A stretch of DNA of 40,138 nucleotides, taken from NCBI GenBank assembly GCA_964630795.1, contig CAZVWF010000015.1, positions 1-40,138 on the forward strand. The letters run 5' to 3'. Positions 1 through 8,847 of this stretch are shown in pieces. The notes below the pieces were generated by a model. The model saw only the letters and a list, made by a program, of their open reading frames with translations, ran no database searches and had not been told where the DNA came from. Origin of the DNA: SZUA-117 sp964630795. GTDB taxonomy: Bacteria > Pseudomonadota > Gammaproteobacteria > Steroidobacterales > Woeseiaceae. The stretch's first letter is position 1. Every line of letters begins with the position of its first letter. Both the position numbers and the translations under genes were made by a program.

Positions 1-533
1 TCGAGCAACAACAGGTCAGGTTTCTGAACGAGCGCCTTCGCGAGGGCAACCCGTCGGCGCCAGCCCCCGGACAGTTCATTCATCTGTTTATCGGTGGGCA
101 GGTTGAGCTCCGAGATGGTTGTTTCGACGCGTTGCTCCAGGTGCCATCCTCCGTGGGCCTCAATCTGGCGATGCAGGGTTTCGAGTTCTCGCAGACCTTC
201 CTTGTCGAGACCCTGCCGGGATCGCTCGTCGTACTCGTCGAGCAGTGCCTGGATGCCGGTTAGGCCGGAGCTGACGACATCGCGAACCGGCAGGTTGGCA
301 GCGTCCGGGAGCGATTGCTCGAGCTGGCTGACGACCAGGCCGGTCTTGCGAACGATCTCGCCCCGATCACATTCGACCTCGTCGGTAATCAACCGAAACG
401 TTGTGGACTTGCCGGCACCGTTCCGACCGATCAGGCACACCCGTTCACCCGGCTCAATCGATAGATCGGCCTCGGTGAGAATTTTCTGGTCGCCGATATC
501 GAGCGACACTTCCTCGAATCGAATCAGGGTCAT
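1..533 (-). CDS. uup: ABC-F family ATPase, Uup-like (5' part only)
   Basis: The first 177 residues of a soluble ABC-F ATPase are visible on the minus strand; the rest lies beyond the left edge. The product begins MTLIRFEEVSLDIG. It carries a Walker A P-loop GRNGAGKST at about residues 36-44 and an ABC signature LSGGW at 154-158, followed by RRRVALAKAL. There is no membrane domain. ABC-F proteins are paired-ATPase translation or ribosome-associated factors, and Uup also influences precise excision of transposons in E. coli. The LSGGW signature and the spacing of the N-terminal domain fit Uup better than EttA. The start ATG at 531-533 is the only good candidate upstream of the first beta strand. 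The gene is divergent from slyX, less than 100 bases away. The second ATPase domain cannot be seen, so the paralogue assignment is likely rather than certain. Confidence 0.88.
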   Translation of the reverse strand, partial: MTLIRFEEVSLDIGDQKILTEADLSIEPGERVCLIGRNGAGKSTTFRLITDEVECDRGEIVRKTGLVVSQLEQSLPDAANLPVRDVVSSGLTGIQALLDEYDERSRQGLDKEGLRELETLHRQIEAHGGWHLEQRVETTISELNLPTDKQMNELSGGWRRRVALAKALVQKPDLLLL

Positions 534-620
534 GCGTGCAGGGTGCTGGAAAAACGCAAGGATACACGCTGCGGACCGCGGGGATTGAAGAAAGCGGGAT
601 TCAGCCGTACTGTGGCGCCT

Positions 621-836
621 GTGGACGAAGAGAAAATCATCGATCTCGAGACCCGGATCGCGCACCAGGAGCATACGATCGCGACGCTGAACGAGGTCCT
701 GACCGATCAACAGGCGCAGCTGACGAAGCTGTCGGCTCAGGTGGAAGCGCTGACCGAACGGGTACGGGCCCTGTCTGCCGCTGTGCCGTCCGGCGATACC
801 GGCGATCCCGCCGACGAGAAGCCACCGCATTACTGA
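621..836 (+). CDS. slyX: SlyX family protein
   Basis: This is a short, highly charged coiled-coil protein of about 71 residues. Its pattern, DLETRIAHQEHTIATLNEVL followed by a second helix, and its C-terminal PPHY are hallmarks of the SlyX family, whose biochemical role is unknown. I placed the start at GTG 621 because it gives the usual family length (E. coli SlyX is 72 residues) with the helix beginning about eight residues in. GTG 612 and an upstream start at 543 are in frame, but the extra residues from 543 do not look like the family. No strong Shine-Dalgarno sequence distinguishes the choices. The gene lies divergent from uup and 12 bases before the cupin gene, so those two are probably cotranscribed. 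Confidence 0.8.
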   Translation: MDEEKIIDLETRIAHQEHTIATLNEVLTDQQAQLTKLSAQVEALTERVRALSAAVPSGDTGDPADEKPPHY

Positions 837-848
837 AGGACTTGACTG

Positions 849-1160
849 ATGAGTAAACCGCATTTTCCTGACCTGATTCGTGCATTGCCGGAGTTTGAAG
901 GGCCTTTCGACGCATTCAGGCTGGCCGCTGAAAACTGCGAAGTGTTGTTTGCCTCCTATCCTGCGGGCACGATTATCGAGGTGCATACACATCCGTCGGA
1001 GAATGTGGGTGTCATTACGGAAGGCGAGTTGATTCTGACAAAGGGGGGCGAGGAAACCCGTTACGGTCCCGGCGAGTGGTACCACCTCGATCCTGAGGAG
1101 GAGCATGCGGCCCGCTTCGATGTAGCAACGTCCGAAGTCGAATTCTGGTTTAGCCGATAG
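849..1160 (+). CDS. small cupin-domain protein
   Basis: This 103-residue protein is a single cupin barrel. Motif 1 is recognisable around residues 45-66 (HTHPSENVGVITEGELILTK), with the two histidines and the glutamate expected of metal-binding cupins. Motif 2 follows near residues 74-90 (GPGEWYHLDPEEEHAA), supplying a further histidine. Such stand-alone cupins are often metal-dependent small-molecule enzymes or ligand sensors, and the sequence does not show which. It follows slyX by 12 bases, so cotranscription is likely. No signal peptide is seen, so the product should be cytoplasmic. The family call is firm, but no substrate can be assigned. Confidence 0.85.
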   Translation: MSKPHFPDLIRALPEFEGPFDAFRLAAENCEVLFASYPAGTIIEVHTHPSENVGVITEGELILTKGGEETRYGPGEWYHLDPEEEHAARFDVATSEVEFWFSR

Positions 1161-1272
1161 GCATCGCCGCGATGGGCGTCCAAAAACCGCACTCGAGACG
1201 GCCTGGTCGTCAGCCAGCCCGAACAATCGCTTTCGGGCGGTATTTCAACAGGACGACCGGCGGGAGGACATC

Positions 1273-1878
1273 ATGACCCGGTTAAGTATTCTTGCCGTGT
1301 TGATCGCGCTGACGATGACGGGCCACGCGCTGGCGGATGACGGCACGGTGCGCGTAACGATGTCGACCAGCCAGGGCGAGATCGGTATCGATCTGTACCT
1401 GGACAGGGCACCGATCACAGCGGGTAATTTTCTGCAGCTCGTCGACAATGGCGACCTGGATGGCGGCAGTTTCTATCGTGTCGTTTCCTATGAGAATGAC
1501 AATGGGAATCCCGGCATCGAAGTGATTCAGGGCGGACTTGGCAGCGCTGGCGACGGCTTTGACACCATCGATCATGAAACGACTGAACAGACCGGCATAC
1601 GGCATACCGACGGCGTGATCTCGATGGCGAGGGGCGCGGTGGGTACGGCCAGCACCGAGTTCTTCATCTGCATTGGTGACCAGCCGGGACTGGACTATGG
1701 CCAGCCGAGAAATGCCGACGAACAGGGCTTTGCTGCCTTCGGCAAGGTCGTTACAGGCATGGACGTAGTCATAAAAATCAATAGCTTACCGTCGGATGCG
1801 CCCTCCGACTCCGACTATACGAAGGGCCAGATCCTGGAGGCACCCGTTACGATTTCACGCGTGTGGCGTGCAGAGTAG
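1273..1878 (+). CDS. exported cyclophilin-type peptidyl-prolyl isomerase
   Basis: This 201-residue protein has an N-terminal signal peptide: a hydrophobic stretch from about residue 4 to 17, then a GHALA cleavage site near residue 21. It should therefore act in the periplasm, catalysing cis-trans isomerisation of X-Pro bonds. The cyclophilin fold is shown by APITAGNFLQLVDNG, FYRVV, the QGG turn, and SMARG followed by STEFFICIGDQPGLDYG. The catalytic arginine of the FYRVV motif and the glutamine of QGG are present. The start ATG has a good Shine-Dalgarno sequence (GGGAGG) at a normal distance. It resembles periplasmic PpiA in location but is divergent enough that I give no symbol. Bacterial relatives assist outer-membrane and secreted protein folding. 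Confidence 0.92.
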   Translation: MTRLSILAVLIALTMTGHALADDGTVRVTMSTSQGEIGIDLYLDRAPITAGNFLQLVDNGDLDGGSFYRVVSYENDNGNPGIEVIQGGLGSAGDGFDTIDHETTEQTGIRHTDGVISMARGAVGTASTEFFICIGDQPGLDYGQPRNADEQGFAAFGKVVTGMDVVIKINSLPSDAPSDSDYTKGQILEAPVTISRVWRAE

Positions 1879-1898
1879 GCCGGCTCGCGGATAACGGG

Positions 1899-1912
1899 AC
1901 GGGAAAGCCCGT
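1899..1912 (+). terminator. weak terminator-like hairpin after the cyclophilin gene
   Basis: A 5-bp stem (ACGGG, loop AAAG, CCCGT) lies 21 bases after the cyclophilin stop codon and is followed by the T-containing run ATTGTGTG. The stem is short and the T-run imperfect, so this may be a weak intrinsic terminator or chance. Confidence 0.25.
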
Positions 1913-2010
1913 ATTGTGTGAACTTCGGCGTATGCGGTCTACTCTAATTGGCATCCGTCAACTTTTTCGACCGGGCTGAGGCAGCGGGGATGCTGCCGGG
2001 GAGTATTGCC

Positions 2011-2508
2011 ATGACGACATTTCGAGTATTGATCTGGTCGATTCCGTTCGGCTTTTTCGCCTGGGCGTTGCCAGCGCCGGCACAGGAAGAGCCGGTGGAA
2101 GAGGTCACTGTCGAAGAAGACACTTTGCGCTGCATTTCATCGCGACGGATTCGTCGGATCCGGATCGTCGATGACAAGAACATCCTGATTTACCTGACGG
2201 CAACTCACATCTACCACAATGAACTGCAGAACGTTTGTCATGGCCTGAGCCGCCACCGGACGTTTTCCTATAATTCGAACGACGGGCTCTTCTGTGAGGG
2301 CGATGGAATTGGCGGACTGACGATGGCAGCGTGGGACGCCGTTCGTCCGGACGTCAGGTGCTGGCTCGGTACGCATCGGAGAATTTCCCGGGAAGATGCC
2401 GATGCGATGCGCCGGGGTGAAGGTAAACCGGCACAGCCGGAGGCCAGGCCCCTGCCTATGCCGCCCCCCTCGGAAGTGGGTACGGACGAAGAAGAACCGG
2501 AGTCCTGA
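2011..2508 (+). CDS. secreted DUF6491-like protein
   Basis: This is a protein of about 165 residues with an N-terminal signal sequence: a hydrophobic core around residues 5-20, then an ALPAPAQ cleavage region. The mature part carries the pattern LRCISSRRIRRIRIVDDKNI, then HNELQNVCHGL, FSYNSNDGLFCEGDGI and a later RCWLG. The spaced cysteines and the 'DD..IL.Y' strand resemble the DUF6491 family, a periplasmic family of unknown function found mainly in gammaproteobacteria. The C-terminus is Pro/Glu-rich and looks disordered. I chose ATG 2011, with GGGGAG upstream, over a TTG at 1948 because it starts the signal peptide directly. It is convergent with uvrA. No biochemical role can be assigned, and the family name is given from memory of the motif pattern. 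Confidence 0.75.
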   Translation: MTTFRVLIWSIPFGFFAWALPAPAQEEPVEEVTVEEDTLRCISSRRIRRIRIVDDKNILIYLTATHIYHNELQNVCHGLSRHRTFSYNSNDGLFCEGDGIGGLTMAAWDAVRPDVRCWLGTHRRISREDADAMRRGEGKPAQPEARPLPMPPPSEVGTDEEEPES

Positions 2509-2625
2509 GCGTCATCGCGCAGCAGCGGTTGTCTGCCGGCCGTTCATCACGTTATTCGACAATAAGGAAGCCGTACCCACTGGCTTTTCGATCGTGACAC
2601 GTAATCACACCGGATACGTGAATTA

Positions 2626-5472
2626 TCAGGCGTGCTGATTTTGTGCGCTTGCGTTCAATCGTGGCGCCAGGTACTGGCCGGTAAACGAGGCCTTGGTCGC
2701 GGCGACATCTTCCGGCGTGCCGGCGGCAATGATCTCACCGCCGCCGTCGCCACCTTCCGGGCCCAGGTCGACGATCCAGTCGGCTGTCTTTATGACATCG
2801 ATATTGTGTTCGATGACGACGATCGTATTACCTTTATCGCGCAGTCGATGCAGAACGGCAAGCAGGTGCTCGATATCATGGAAGTGCAGTCCCGTCGTCG
2901 GTTCATCCAGTATGTAGAGCGTGTTGCCCGTATCGCGCTTTGAGAGTTCCTTGGCAAGTTTGACGCGTTGCGCCTCACCGCCGGACAGCGTGGTTGCGTT
3001 CTGGCCGAGACGAATGTAGGACAGGCCTACATCCATGAGTGTTTGCAGCTTCTTGGCGATGACCGGCACATTGCGGAAAAACTCGGCGGCATCCTCTACG
3101 GTCATCTCGAGGACTTCAGTGATGTTCTTCCCCTTGTAACGAATCTCCAGCGTCTCACGGTTGTAGCGTTTGCCGCGACAGACATCGCAGGGGACATAAA
3201 CGTCAGGCAGGAAGTGCATCTCGACTTTGATGACGCCGTCACCCTGGCAGGCTTCACAGCGACCACCTTTCACATTGAAACTGAATCGTCCCGGCATGTA
3301 GCCGCGGGAACGCGCTTCCTGGGTCCCCGCAAACAACTCGCGAACAGGCGTGAACAGGCCGCTGTACGTGGCCGGATTGGATCGCGGCGTACGACCAATC
3401 GGGCTCTGGCTGATATCGATCACCCGATCGACAAACTCCAGGCCCGTGATGTTTTCATAGGGCGCCGGGTTCTTGCTCGTGCGGTTGATTGCTTCGGCGA
3501 CGGCCTTGTACAGGGTGTCATTGACCAGCGTTGACTTGCCGGAACCGGATACCCCTGTCACGCAGGTCATCAAACCCAGCGGGATCGACACTTCGACGGA
3601 TTTCAGGTTGTTCCCCGTGGCGCCGGTGACTATCAACTGGCGCTTTTTGTCGGCGCCGATGCGCTTGGCGGGAATTTCGATGGCGCGCCGGCCGGACAGG
3701 TACTGCCCGGTCAGAGATTGCGCGTTCTGGATGATCTCCTCCGGGGATCCCTGTGCGACGATTTTGCCTCCATGGATGCCCGCACCGGGCCCCAGGTCGA
3801 TGACGTGGTCAGCGGCCAGAATGGCTTCCTCGTCGTGCTCGACAACGATCACCGTGTTGCCGATATTGCGAAGGTGGATCAGTGTGCCGACTAGCCGTTT
3901 ATAGTCCCGTTGATGCAGGCCGATCGATGGTTCGTCGAGGATGTACATGACACCGACAAGGCCGGAGCCAATCTGGCTGGCCAGACGGATCCGCTGCGCT
4001 TCGCCGCCCGACAGTGTTTCGGCACTGCGATTGAGAGACAGGTAGTCGAGGCCAACATCGCTCAGAAACCCAAGCCGGTCGCCGATTTCCTTGACGATCT
4101 TTTCTGCGATGGTTGCACGCCAGCCTTCGAGTTTCAGGTTGCGGAACAAGTCCCGCGCATGACCGACTGACAGATCGCTGATCTCGGGCAGCGATCTGTC
4201 GGTAATAAATACGTTACGCGCTGAACGGTTCAGGCGCGTGCCGTCGCAATCCGGGCAGGGCTGGCTGTTCAGGTACCGCGCCAGTTCCTCGCGAACCGCG
4301 TTCGACTCCGTTTCACGGTACCGGCGTTCCAGGTTGGGTATCACGCCCTCGAAGCGATGATTCTGCTTGATCTCCATGCCGCGCGAGTTGGCGTAGAAGA
4401 ACTCGATTTTCTCTTTGCCGCTGCCATAAAGGACGACTTCGCGAAGCTTGTCGGGTAGCTCACTGAAGGGCGTTTCAATGTCGAACTTGTAGTACTTCGC
4501 CAGGCTCTGAATCATCTGGAAGTAGTAGGTCGTCTTCCGGTCCCAGCCGCGAATGGCACCACCCGCCAGGGACAGGTCGGAATTGACGATGACCCGATCC
4601 GGGTCGAAAAACTGTTTGACGCCCAGCCCATCACAGCCCTGGCAGGCGCCGGTCGGGTTGTTAAACGAAAACAGGCGGGGCTCCAGCTCGGTCAGGCTGT
4701 AGCCGCAGATATTGCACGCGAAGCGGTCCGAGAAAATGAGCTCCTCGGCATCCGCGTCGTCCATGAACGCGATGCGCGCGGTACCGTCGGCCAGCCGCAG
4801 CGCGGTCTCGAAGGACTCCGCGAGCCTGAGTTTCAGGTCCTCTTTGACCTTGAAGCGGTCGACGACGGCCTCGATGTTGTGTTTGCGGCGCAGATCGAGC
4901 GTTGGCGGATCATCCAGCTCACAGACTTCCCCGTTGATCCGGGCACGAATAAATCCCTGTGCAAGCAGGTCCTGCATCAGCTGAACGTGTTCACCCTTCC
5001 GCTCGACCACGATGGGTGCCAGCAGCATCAGCCTGCTGCCTTCGGGTAGACCAAGCACCTGGTCGACCATTTGCGAGACTGTCTGAGCCTCAAGGGTGAC
5101 GCCGTGATCGGGACACCGGGGCGTGCCGGCACGCGCGTACAAAAGGCGCAGGTAATCGTAGATTTCCGTGACCGTTCCGACCGTCGAGCGCGGATTGTGC
5201 GACGTCGATTTCTGTTCGATCGAGATGGCTGGCGAAAGTCCATCGATGTGATCGACATCCGGCTTTTCCATCATCGAGAGAAACTGACGCGCGTATGCCG
5301 ACAGCGATTCCACGTATCGGCGCTGCCCCTCTGCGTAAATCGTATCGAATGCCAGTGACGACTTGCCCGAGCCCGACAGGCCCGTAAAGACGATCAGCTT
5401 GCCGCGTGGCAAACTGAGATCGATGTTCTGCAGGTTGTGCGTCCGTGCGCCACGAATGTCGATCGATTTCAT
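2626..5472 (-). CDS. uvrA: excinuclease ABC subunit UvrA
   Basis: This 948-residue damage-recognition ATPase of nucleotide excision repair dimerises, loads UvrB at bulky lesions and then departs. It contains two ABC ATPase modules: the first P-loop is GLSGSGKSS at residues 31-39, and a second, GVSGSGKST, starts the C-terminal half. Both halves have an LSGGEAQR signature. Two CxxC...CxxC zinc modules are visible (CNICGY...CQGC and CEAC...CDVC). The length is normal for the family. The start ATG (5470-5472) gives the canonical N-terminus MKSIDIRGARTHNLQNI; the reading frame continues 80 codons upstream without family-like sequence. It diverges from an MFS gene with an 85-base shared promoter region, an order (uvrA, MFS, ssb) also known from pseudomonads. 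Confidence 0.98.
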   Translation of the reverse strand: MKSIDIRGARTHNLQNIDLSLPRGKLIVFTGLSGSGKSSLAFDTIYAEGQRRYVESLSAYARQFLSMMEKPDVDHIDGLSPAISIEQKSTSHNPRSTVGTVTEIYDYLRLLYARAGTPRCPDHGVTLEAQTVSQMVDQVLGLPEGSRLMLLAPIVVERKGEHVQLMQDLLAQGFIRARINGEVCELDDPPTLDLRRKHNIEAVVDRFKVKEDLKLRLAESFETALRLADGTARIAFMDDADAEELIFSDRFACNICGYSLTELEPRLFSFNNPTGACQGCDGLGVKQFFDPDRVIVNSDLSLAGGAIRGWDRKTTYYFQMIQSLAKYYKFDIETPFSELPDKLREVVLYGSGKEKIEFFYANSRGMEIKQNHRFEGVIPNLERRYRETESNAVREELARYLNSQPCPDCDGTRLNRSARNVFITDRSLPEISDLSVGHARDLFRNLKLEGWRATIAEKIVKEIGDRLGFLSDVGLDYLSLNRSAETLSGGEAQRIRLASQIGSGLVGVMYILDEPSIGLHQRDYKRLVGTLIHLRNIGNTVIVVEHDEEAILAADHVIDLGPGAGIHGGKIVAQGSPEEIIQNAQSLTGQYLSGRRAIEIPAKRIGADKKRQLIVTGATGNNLKSVEVSIPLGLMTCVTGVSGSGKSTLVNDTLYKAVAEAINRTSKNPAPYENITGLEFVDRVIDISQSPIGRTPRSNPATYSGLFTPVRELFAGTQEARSRGYMPGRFSFNVKGGRCEACQGDGVIKVEMHFLPDVYVPCDVCRGKRYNRETLEIRYKGKNITEVLEMTVEDAAEFFRNVPVIAKKLQTLMDVGLSYIRLGQNATTLSGGEAQRVKLAKELSKRDTGNTLYILDEPTTGLHFHDIEHLLAVLHRLRDKGNTIVVIEHNIDVIKTADWIVDLGPEGGDGGGEIIAAGTPEDVAATKASFTGQYLAPRLNASAQNQHA

Positions 5473-5503
5473 AGTCAGGCCGGGGAACGTCAAACAACCT
5501 GCT

Positions 5504-5533
5504 AATATACGCCGCCGCAGTCGAGCGGCGCAA
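5504..5533 (-). promoter_or_regulatory. predicted sigma70-type promoter for uvrA
   Basis: Read on the minus strand, TTGCGC (5533-5528) is followed after 18 bases by TATATT (5509-5504), a plausible -35/-10 pair. Initiation near 5497 would leave a leader of about 25 bases before the uvrA start. The spacer contains a 6-bp inverted repeat (CGCCGC, 6-base gap, GCGGCG, 5513-5530). No CTG-N10-CAG LexA box is present in 5473-5557. This is prediction by eye only. Confidence 0.45.
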
Positions 5534-5557
5534 AAGCAGGCATATCGCGAATTCATA

Positions 5558-6727
5558 ATGAGCAGAGATTTCAGGCAGATAATCGGTGCGATGCTCCCGG
5601 GGGAGCGGCGTGCGGTTGGCGTGATTGCGCTGATCGCAATATTCCGAATGTTCGGGCTTTTTGCCTTGCTGCCGGTTCTGGCCATATTTGCCGGCGACCT
5701 GGAGGGCGCCACGCCGACCCTGATTGGTATAGCAGTGGGCGGTTACGGCCTGACGCAGGCGGCGCTGCAGATCCCTTTTGGTGCGCTGTCTGACCGGGTC
5801 GGCCGGATCCCGGTCATCCTGCTCGGCCTGGTCCTGTTCGCGGCAGGGAGCATCCTGGCCGCCGTCAGCGACGATATTGCCGGTGTGATTGCAGGTCGCT
5901 TTCTGCAGGGTGGCGGCGCTATTTCTGCGACCCTGGCGGCGCTACTCGCCGATGCAACACGCGAAGCCGTTCGTACGCGCTCGATGGCAATTTTTGGTAT
6001 GGGCATAGGTAGCTCGTTTCTGCTGGCCCTCATTCTCGGGCCGGTAATTGCGGCCGCTTTCGGCGTGCGCGCGCTCTTCTGGATGGCCGCCGGGCTTGCC
6101 GTCGCGGCGGCCGTCATGACCTCTTTGTTGCCAGGCGACATTGCGTTGCCTGAGAAGCCGGTACGACACAATATTGCTTCGGCATTTCGCCCTGACCTGT
6201 TAAGGCTCGATCTCTACATCTTCGTACTTCACGCGATCCTGACCGCGTGTTTTGTGGCGCTGCCCTTTCTGCTGAGAAACGAGCTCGGGGTCGCGCTCGA
6301 TGGCCATTGGAAAATCTATATCGGCGCGTTGCTGGTATCGCTCGTTGGCACCATACCGCTCATTCTCATTGATGAACGCCAGGGCAAGCCGGCCACGGTT
6401 ACAGCGGCCATCCTGCTGTTGCTGATCGGCCTGTCGATACTGGCCCTGGCCGGATCGACCACCATGATGGTATTCGCCGCACTCGCTGTTTTCTTTGCGG
6501 GCTTCAACTTCCTGGAAGCGGGGCTGCCTGCCCGGTTGTCGATGGAGGCAGCCGGCGAGGTGCGCGGCGCCTCCCTGGGGGTCTTCACGAGTGCTCAGTT
6601 TCTCGGCGCTTTCGCGGGTGGCGTCATTGGCGGCTACTTTCTGTCGAGCGGCAATCCGGCAACCGTATTCCTGGTCGCGGCCATGATCGCCGCGGCCTGG
6701 TTCGCCTTTCATCGCATAGGGCAATAA
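5558..6727 (+). CDS. MFS transporter
   Basis: This 389-residue membrane protein has about 12 hydrophobic helices and the major facilitator signature between helices 2 and 3 (GALSDRVGRIPVILLG, roughly residues 71-86). A central polar loop separates the two six-helix halves. It should sit in the inner membrane as a proton-coupled transporter, but its substrate cannot be read from the sequence. Conserved synteny with uvrA and ssb in other gammaproteobacteria has not given it a clear role. I chose ATG 5558 (MSRDFRQIIGAM); the frame is open upstream into uvrA but those residues are not transporter-like. No strong Shine-Dalgarno sequence precedes 5558, and ATG 5591 is a possible alternative. The gene ends 110 bases before ssb. 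Confidence 0.9.
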   Translation: MSRDFRQIIGAMLPGERRAVGVIALIAIFRMFGLFALLPVLAIFAGDLEGATPTLIGIAVGGYGLTQAALQIPFGALSDRVGRIPVILLGLVLFAAGSILAAVSDDIAGVIAGRFLQGGGAISATLAALLADATREAVRTRSMAIFGMGIGSSFLLALILGPVIAAAFGVRALFWMAAGLAVAAAVMTSLLPGDIALPEKPVRHNIASAFRPDLLRLDLYIFVLHAILTACFVALPFLLRNELGVALDGHWKIYIGALLVSLVGTIPLILIDERQGKPATVTAAILLLLIGLSILALAGSTTMMVFAALAVFFAGFNFLEAGLPARLSMEAAGEVRGASLGVFTSAQFLGAFAGGVIGGYFLSSGNPATVFLVAAMIAAAWFAFHRIGQ

Positions 6728-6837
6728 CCGGCCGATAACGCCGCAAATCGGGCTGTTATTTGCCGGCCCAACGCCTAAAATACCTATCCCGCGCAATAAG
6801 GCGCGGACACAAGAACATCCAGATACAGGGGACAACT

Positions 6838-7299
6838 ATGGCTCGCGGAGTCAACAAAGTAATTATCGTCGGCAATCTCGGCAACGACCCGGATACCCGG
6901 TACATGCCGAGCGGCTCAGCGGTCACCAATTTGAGCGTTGCGACCAACGAATCGTGGAAGGACAAACAAACCGGCGAGCAGAAGGAACGTACAGAGTGGC
7001 ATCGCGTCGCCATGTTCGGCCGGCTTGCGGAGATAGCCGCCGAATACCTGCGAAAGGGATCGCAGATCTATATCGAAGGCAAGCTGCGGACGCGGAAGTG
7101 GCAGGACCAGAATGGCAATGACCGCTGGTCGACGGAAATTATCGCCGACGAAATGCAAATGCTGGGCGGACGCTCCGGTGCCGGTGCGCCTGCGATGGGT
7201 GACTCAGGCCCGCCGCCGGGACCGCCGGCTCAGGGTGGCGGAGGCGCATCAGGCGGCGGAGCCGGTCCCGGGGATCCCGACGACGATATCCCGTTTTAG
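6838..7299 (+). CDS. ssb: single-stranded DNA-binding protein
   Basis: This 153-residue SSB binds and protects single-stranded DNA during replication, repair and recombination. The OB-fold occupies roughly residues 1-110 (MARGVNKVIIVGNLGNDPD, TEWHRVAMFGRLAEIAAEYL, GSQIYIEGKLRTRKW). A flexible Gly/Pro-rich linker follows, and the acidic tail DDDIPF, which docks partner proteins such as exonuclease I and PriA, closes the protein. The start ATG 6838 is preceded by CAGGGG. Codons upstream of it are open but not family-like. It lies between the MFS gene and miaB. A 6-bp hairpin (6789-6806) sits in its leader; its meaning is unclear. I see no LexA box. Confidence 0.98.
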   Translation: MARGVNKVIIVGNLGNDPDTRYMPSGSAVTNLSVATNESWKDKQTGEQKERTEWHRVAMFGRLAEIAAEYLRKGSQIYIEGKLRTRKWQDQNGNDRWSTEIIADEMQMLGGRSGAGAPAMGDSGPPPGPPAQGGGGASGGGAGPGDPDDDIPF

Positions 7300-7351
7300 C
7301 CTTTCGGGACGATCGTTCGCCGGAGTGAGCTACTACGAACAGTAGCCGACT

Positions 7352-8692
7352 ATGCCGCAAAAGCTCTACATAAAGACCATGGGCTGCCAGATGAATGAGT
7401 ACGACTCAGAGAAGATGGCGGATGTATTGCGCGCGTCCCATGGCTACGAGCTGACGACGAATCCGGAGGAAGCCGATCTGTTGCTGGTCAATACCTGCTC
7501 CATTCGCGAGAAGGCGCAGGAGAAAGTGTTCTCGGAACTGGGGCGCTGGCGGGCCTGGAAGGACAAGCGACCCGAGCTCATGATTGGCGTGGGTGGCTGT
7601 GTCGCCAGCCAGGAAGGCGAGGGCATCCGCAAGCGGGCGCCGTTTGTCGATATGGTATTCGGTCCGCAAACGCTGCATCGATTGCCGGAACTGGTTAACG
7701 AGGCCAGCAACAAGGGGCAGGGTGTCGTCGACGTATCTTTCCCGGAGATCGAAAAATTCGATTGTCTTCCTGACCCGCGTGCGGAGGGCCCCACGGCTTT
7801 CGTTTCCGTCATGGAAGGCTGCAGCAAGTACTGCTCTTTCTGTGTGGTGCCCTACACGCGCGGTGAGGAAATCAGCAGGCCGCTTGACGATGTGATTGTC
7901 GAAGTCGTCAGCCTGGCCCGACAGGGCGTACGAGAAATCAATCTGCTCGGGCAGAACGTCAATGCATACCGTGGACCCATGCATGACGGCAACGTCGCCG
8001 ACCTGGCGACGCTGATCTACTACGTCGCAGCGGTCGATGGTGTCGAGCGTATTCGCTTTACGACTTCGCATCCGGTCGAATTCACGGATAGCCTGATTCA
8101 GGCCTATGCGGAGGTGCCAAAGCTGGCGAATTATCTGCACCTGCCGGTGCAGCATGGATCGGACCGTATCCTGGCGGCGATGAAACGTGGCCATACGGCG
8201 CTCGAATACAAAAACAAGATTCGCAAGCTTCGCCAGGCGCGCCCGGATATTTCCTTGTCATCGGACTTTATCGTGGGCTTCCCCGGTGAGACGGATGCCG
8301 ACTTCGAAGCGCTGATGAACCTGATCGCAGACGTTGGCTTCGACCAGTCGTTCAGCTTTATCTATAGTCCGCGTCCGGGGACACCGGCGGCAGGTCTCGT
8401 TGATGACACGCCGATGGAAACCAGGAAGCAGCGTCTCCAGTTACTGCAGGCGCGCATCAACCAGCAGGCATTGGAAATCAGTCGCGGGATGGTGGGCACG
8501 ACGCAGAAAGTCCTGGTCGAGAAGCCCTCAAAGAAGGATCCCCGACAAATGTCCGGACGGACTGAGAACATGCGCTGGGTCAACTTTGACGGCGACAAGA
8601 CCCTGGTCGGGCAGTTCGTCGATGTGGTCATCACCGAAGCGCTGCCTAACTCACTGCGCGGGCGACTCGTCGATAGTCGTGCCGCTGCGTGA
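7352..8692 (+). CDS. miaB: tRNA-2-methylthio-N6-dimethylallyladenosine synthase
   Basis: This 446-residue radical-SAM methylthiotransferase adds the 2-methylthio group to isopentenyladenosine at position 37 of tRNAs reading UNN codons. The UPF0004 N-terminal domain has cysteines C12, C49 and C83 for one [4Fe-4S] cluster. The radical-SAM motif C157-xxx-C161-xx-C164 (GCSKYCSFCVVPYTRG) holds the other. The C-terminal TRAM-like region follows about residue 380. All cluster ligands are present and the length matches E. coli MiaB. It starts 52 bases after ssb. It heads the conserved miaB-ybeZ-ybeY-corC-lnt order, although a 155-base gap separates it from ybeZ. Confidence 0.98.
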   Translation: MPQKLYIKTMGCQMNEYDSEKMADVLRASHGYELTTNPEEADLLLVNTCSIREKAQEKVFSELGRWRAWKDKRPELMIGVGGCVASQEGEGIRKRAPFVDMVFGPQTLHRLPELVNEASNKGQGVVDVSFPEIEKFDCLPDPRAEGPTAFVSVMEGCSKYCSFCVVPYTRGEEISRPLDDVIVEVVSLARQGVREINLLGQNVNAYRGPMHDGNVADLATLIYYVAAVDGVERIRFTTSHPVEFTDSLIQAYAEVPKLANYLHLPVQHGSDRILAAMKRGHTALEYKNKIRKLRQARPDISLSSDFIVGFPGETDADFEALMNLIADVGFDQSFSFIYSPRPGTPAAGLVDDTPMETRKQRLQLLQARINQQALEISRGMVGTTQKVLVEKPSKKDPRQMSGRTENMRWVNFDGDKTLVGQFVDVVITEALPNSLRGRLVDSRAAA

Positions 8693-8847
8693 TTGTCTTA
8701 AAGCAGTAATTTAACTTTTCCCGTCGACCTCATGGCGGAGCGCGCAATGTCATTGCCGGACCTCATTAAGCTATACAGCCGGCGTCCAATCGCGGTAGTC
8801 TCTTTCAGTATCGCCGACGCCAGAACGACAGGTGTGAAAACGTAAAC

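Noticed and set aside
5473..5557. Possible LexA box between uvrA and the MFS gene
   Set aside because: The only CTG...CAG pair has 16 intervening bases rather than 10.
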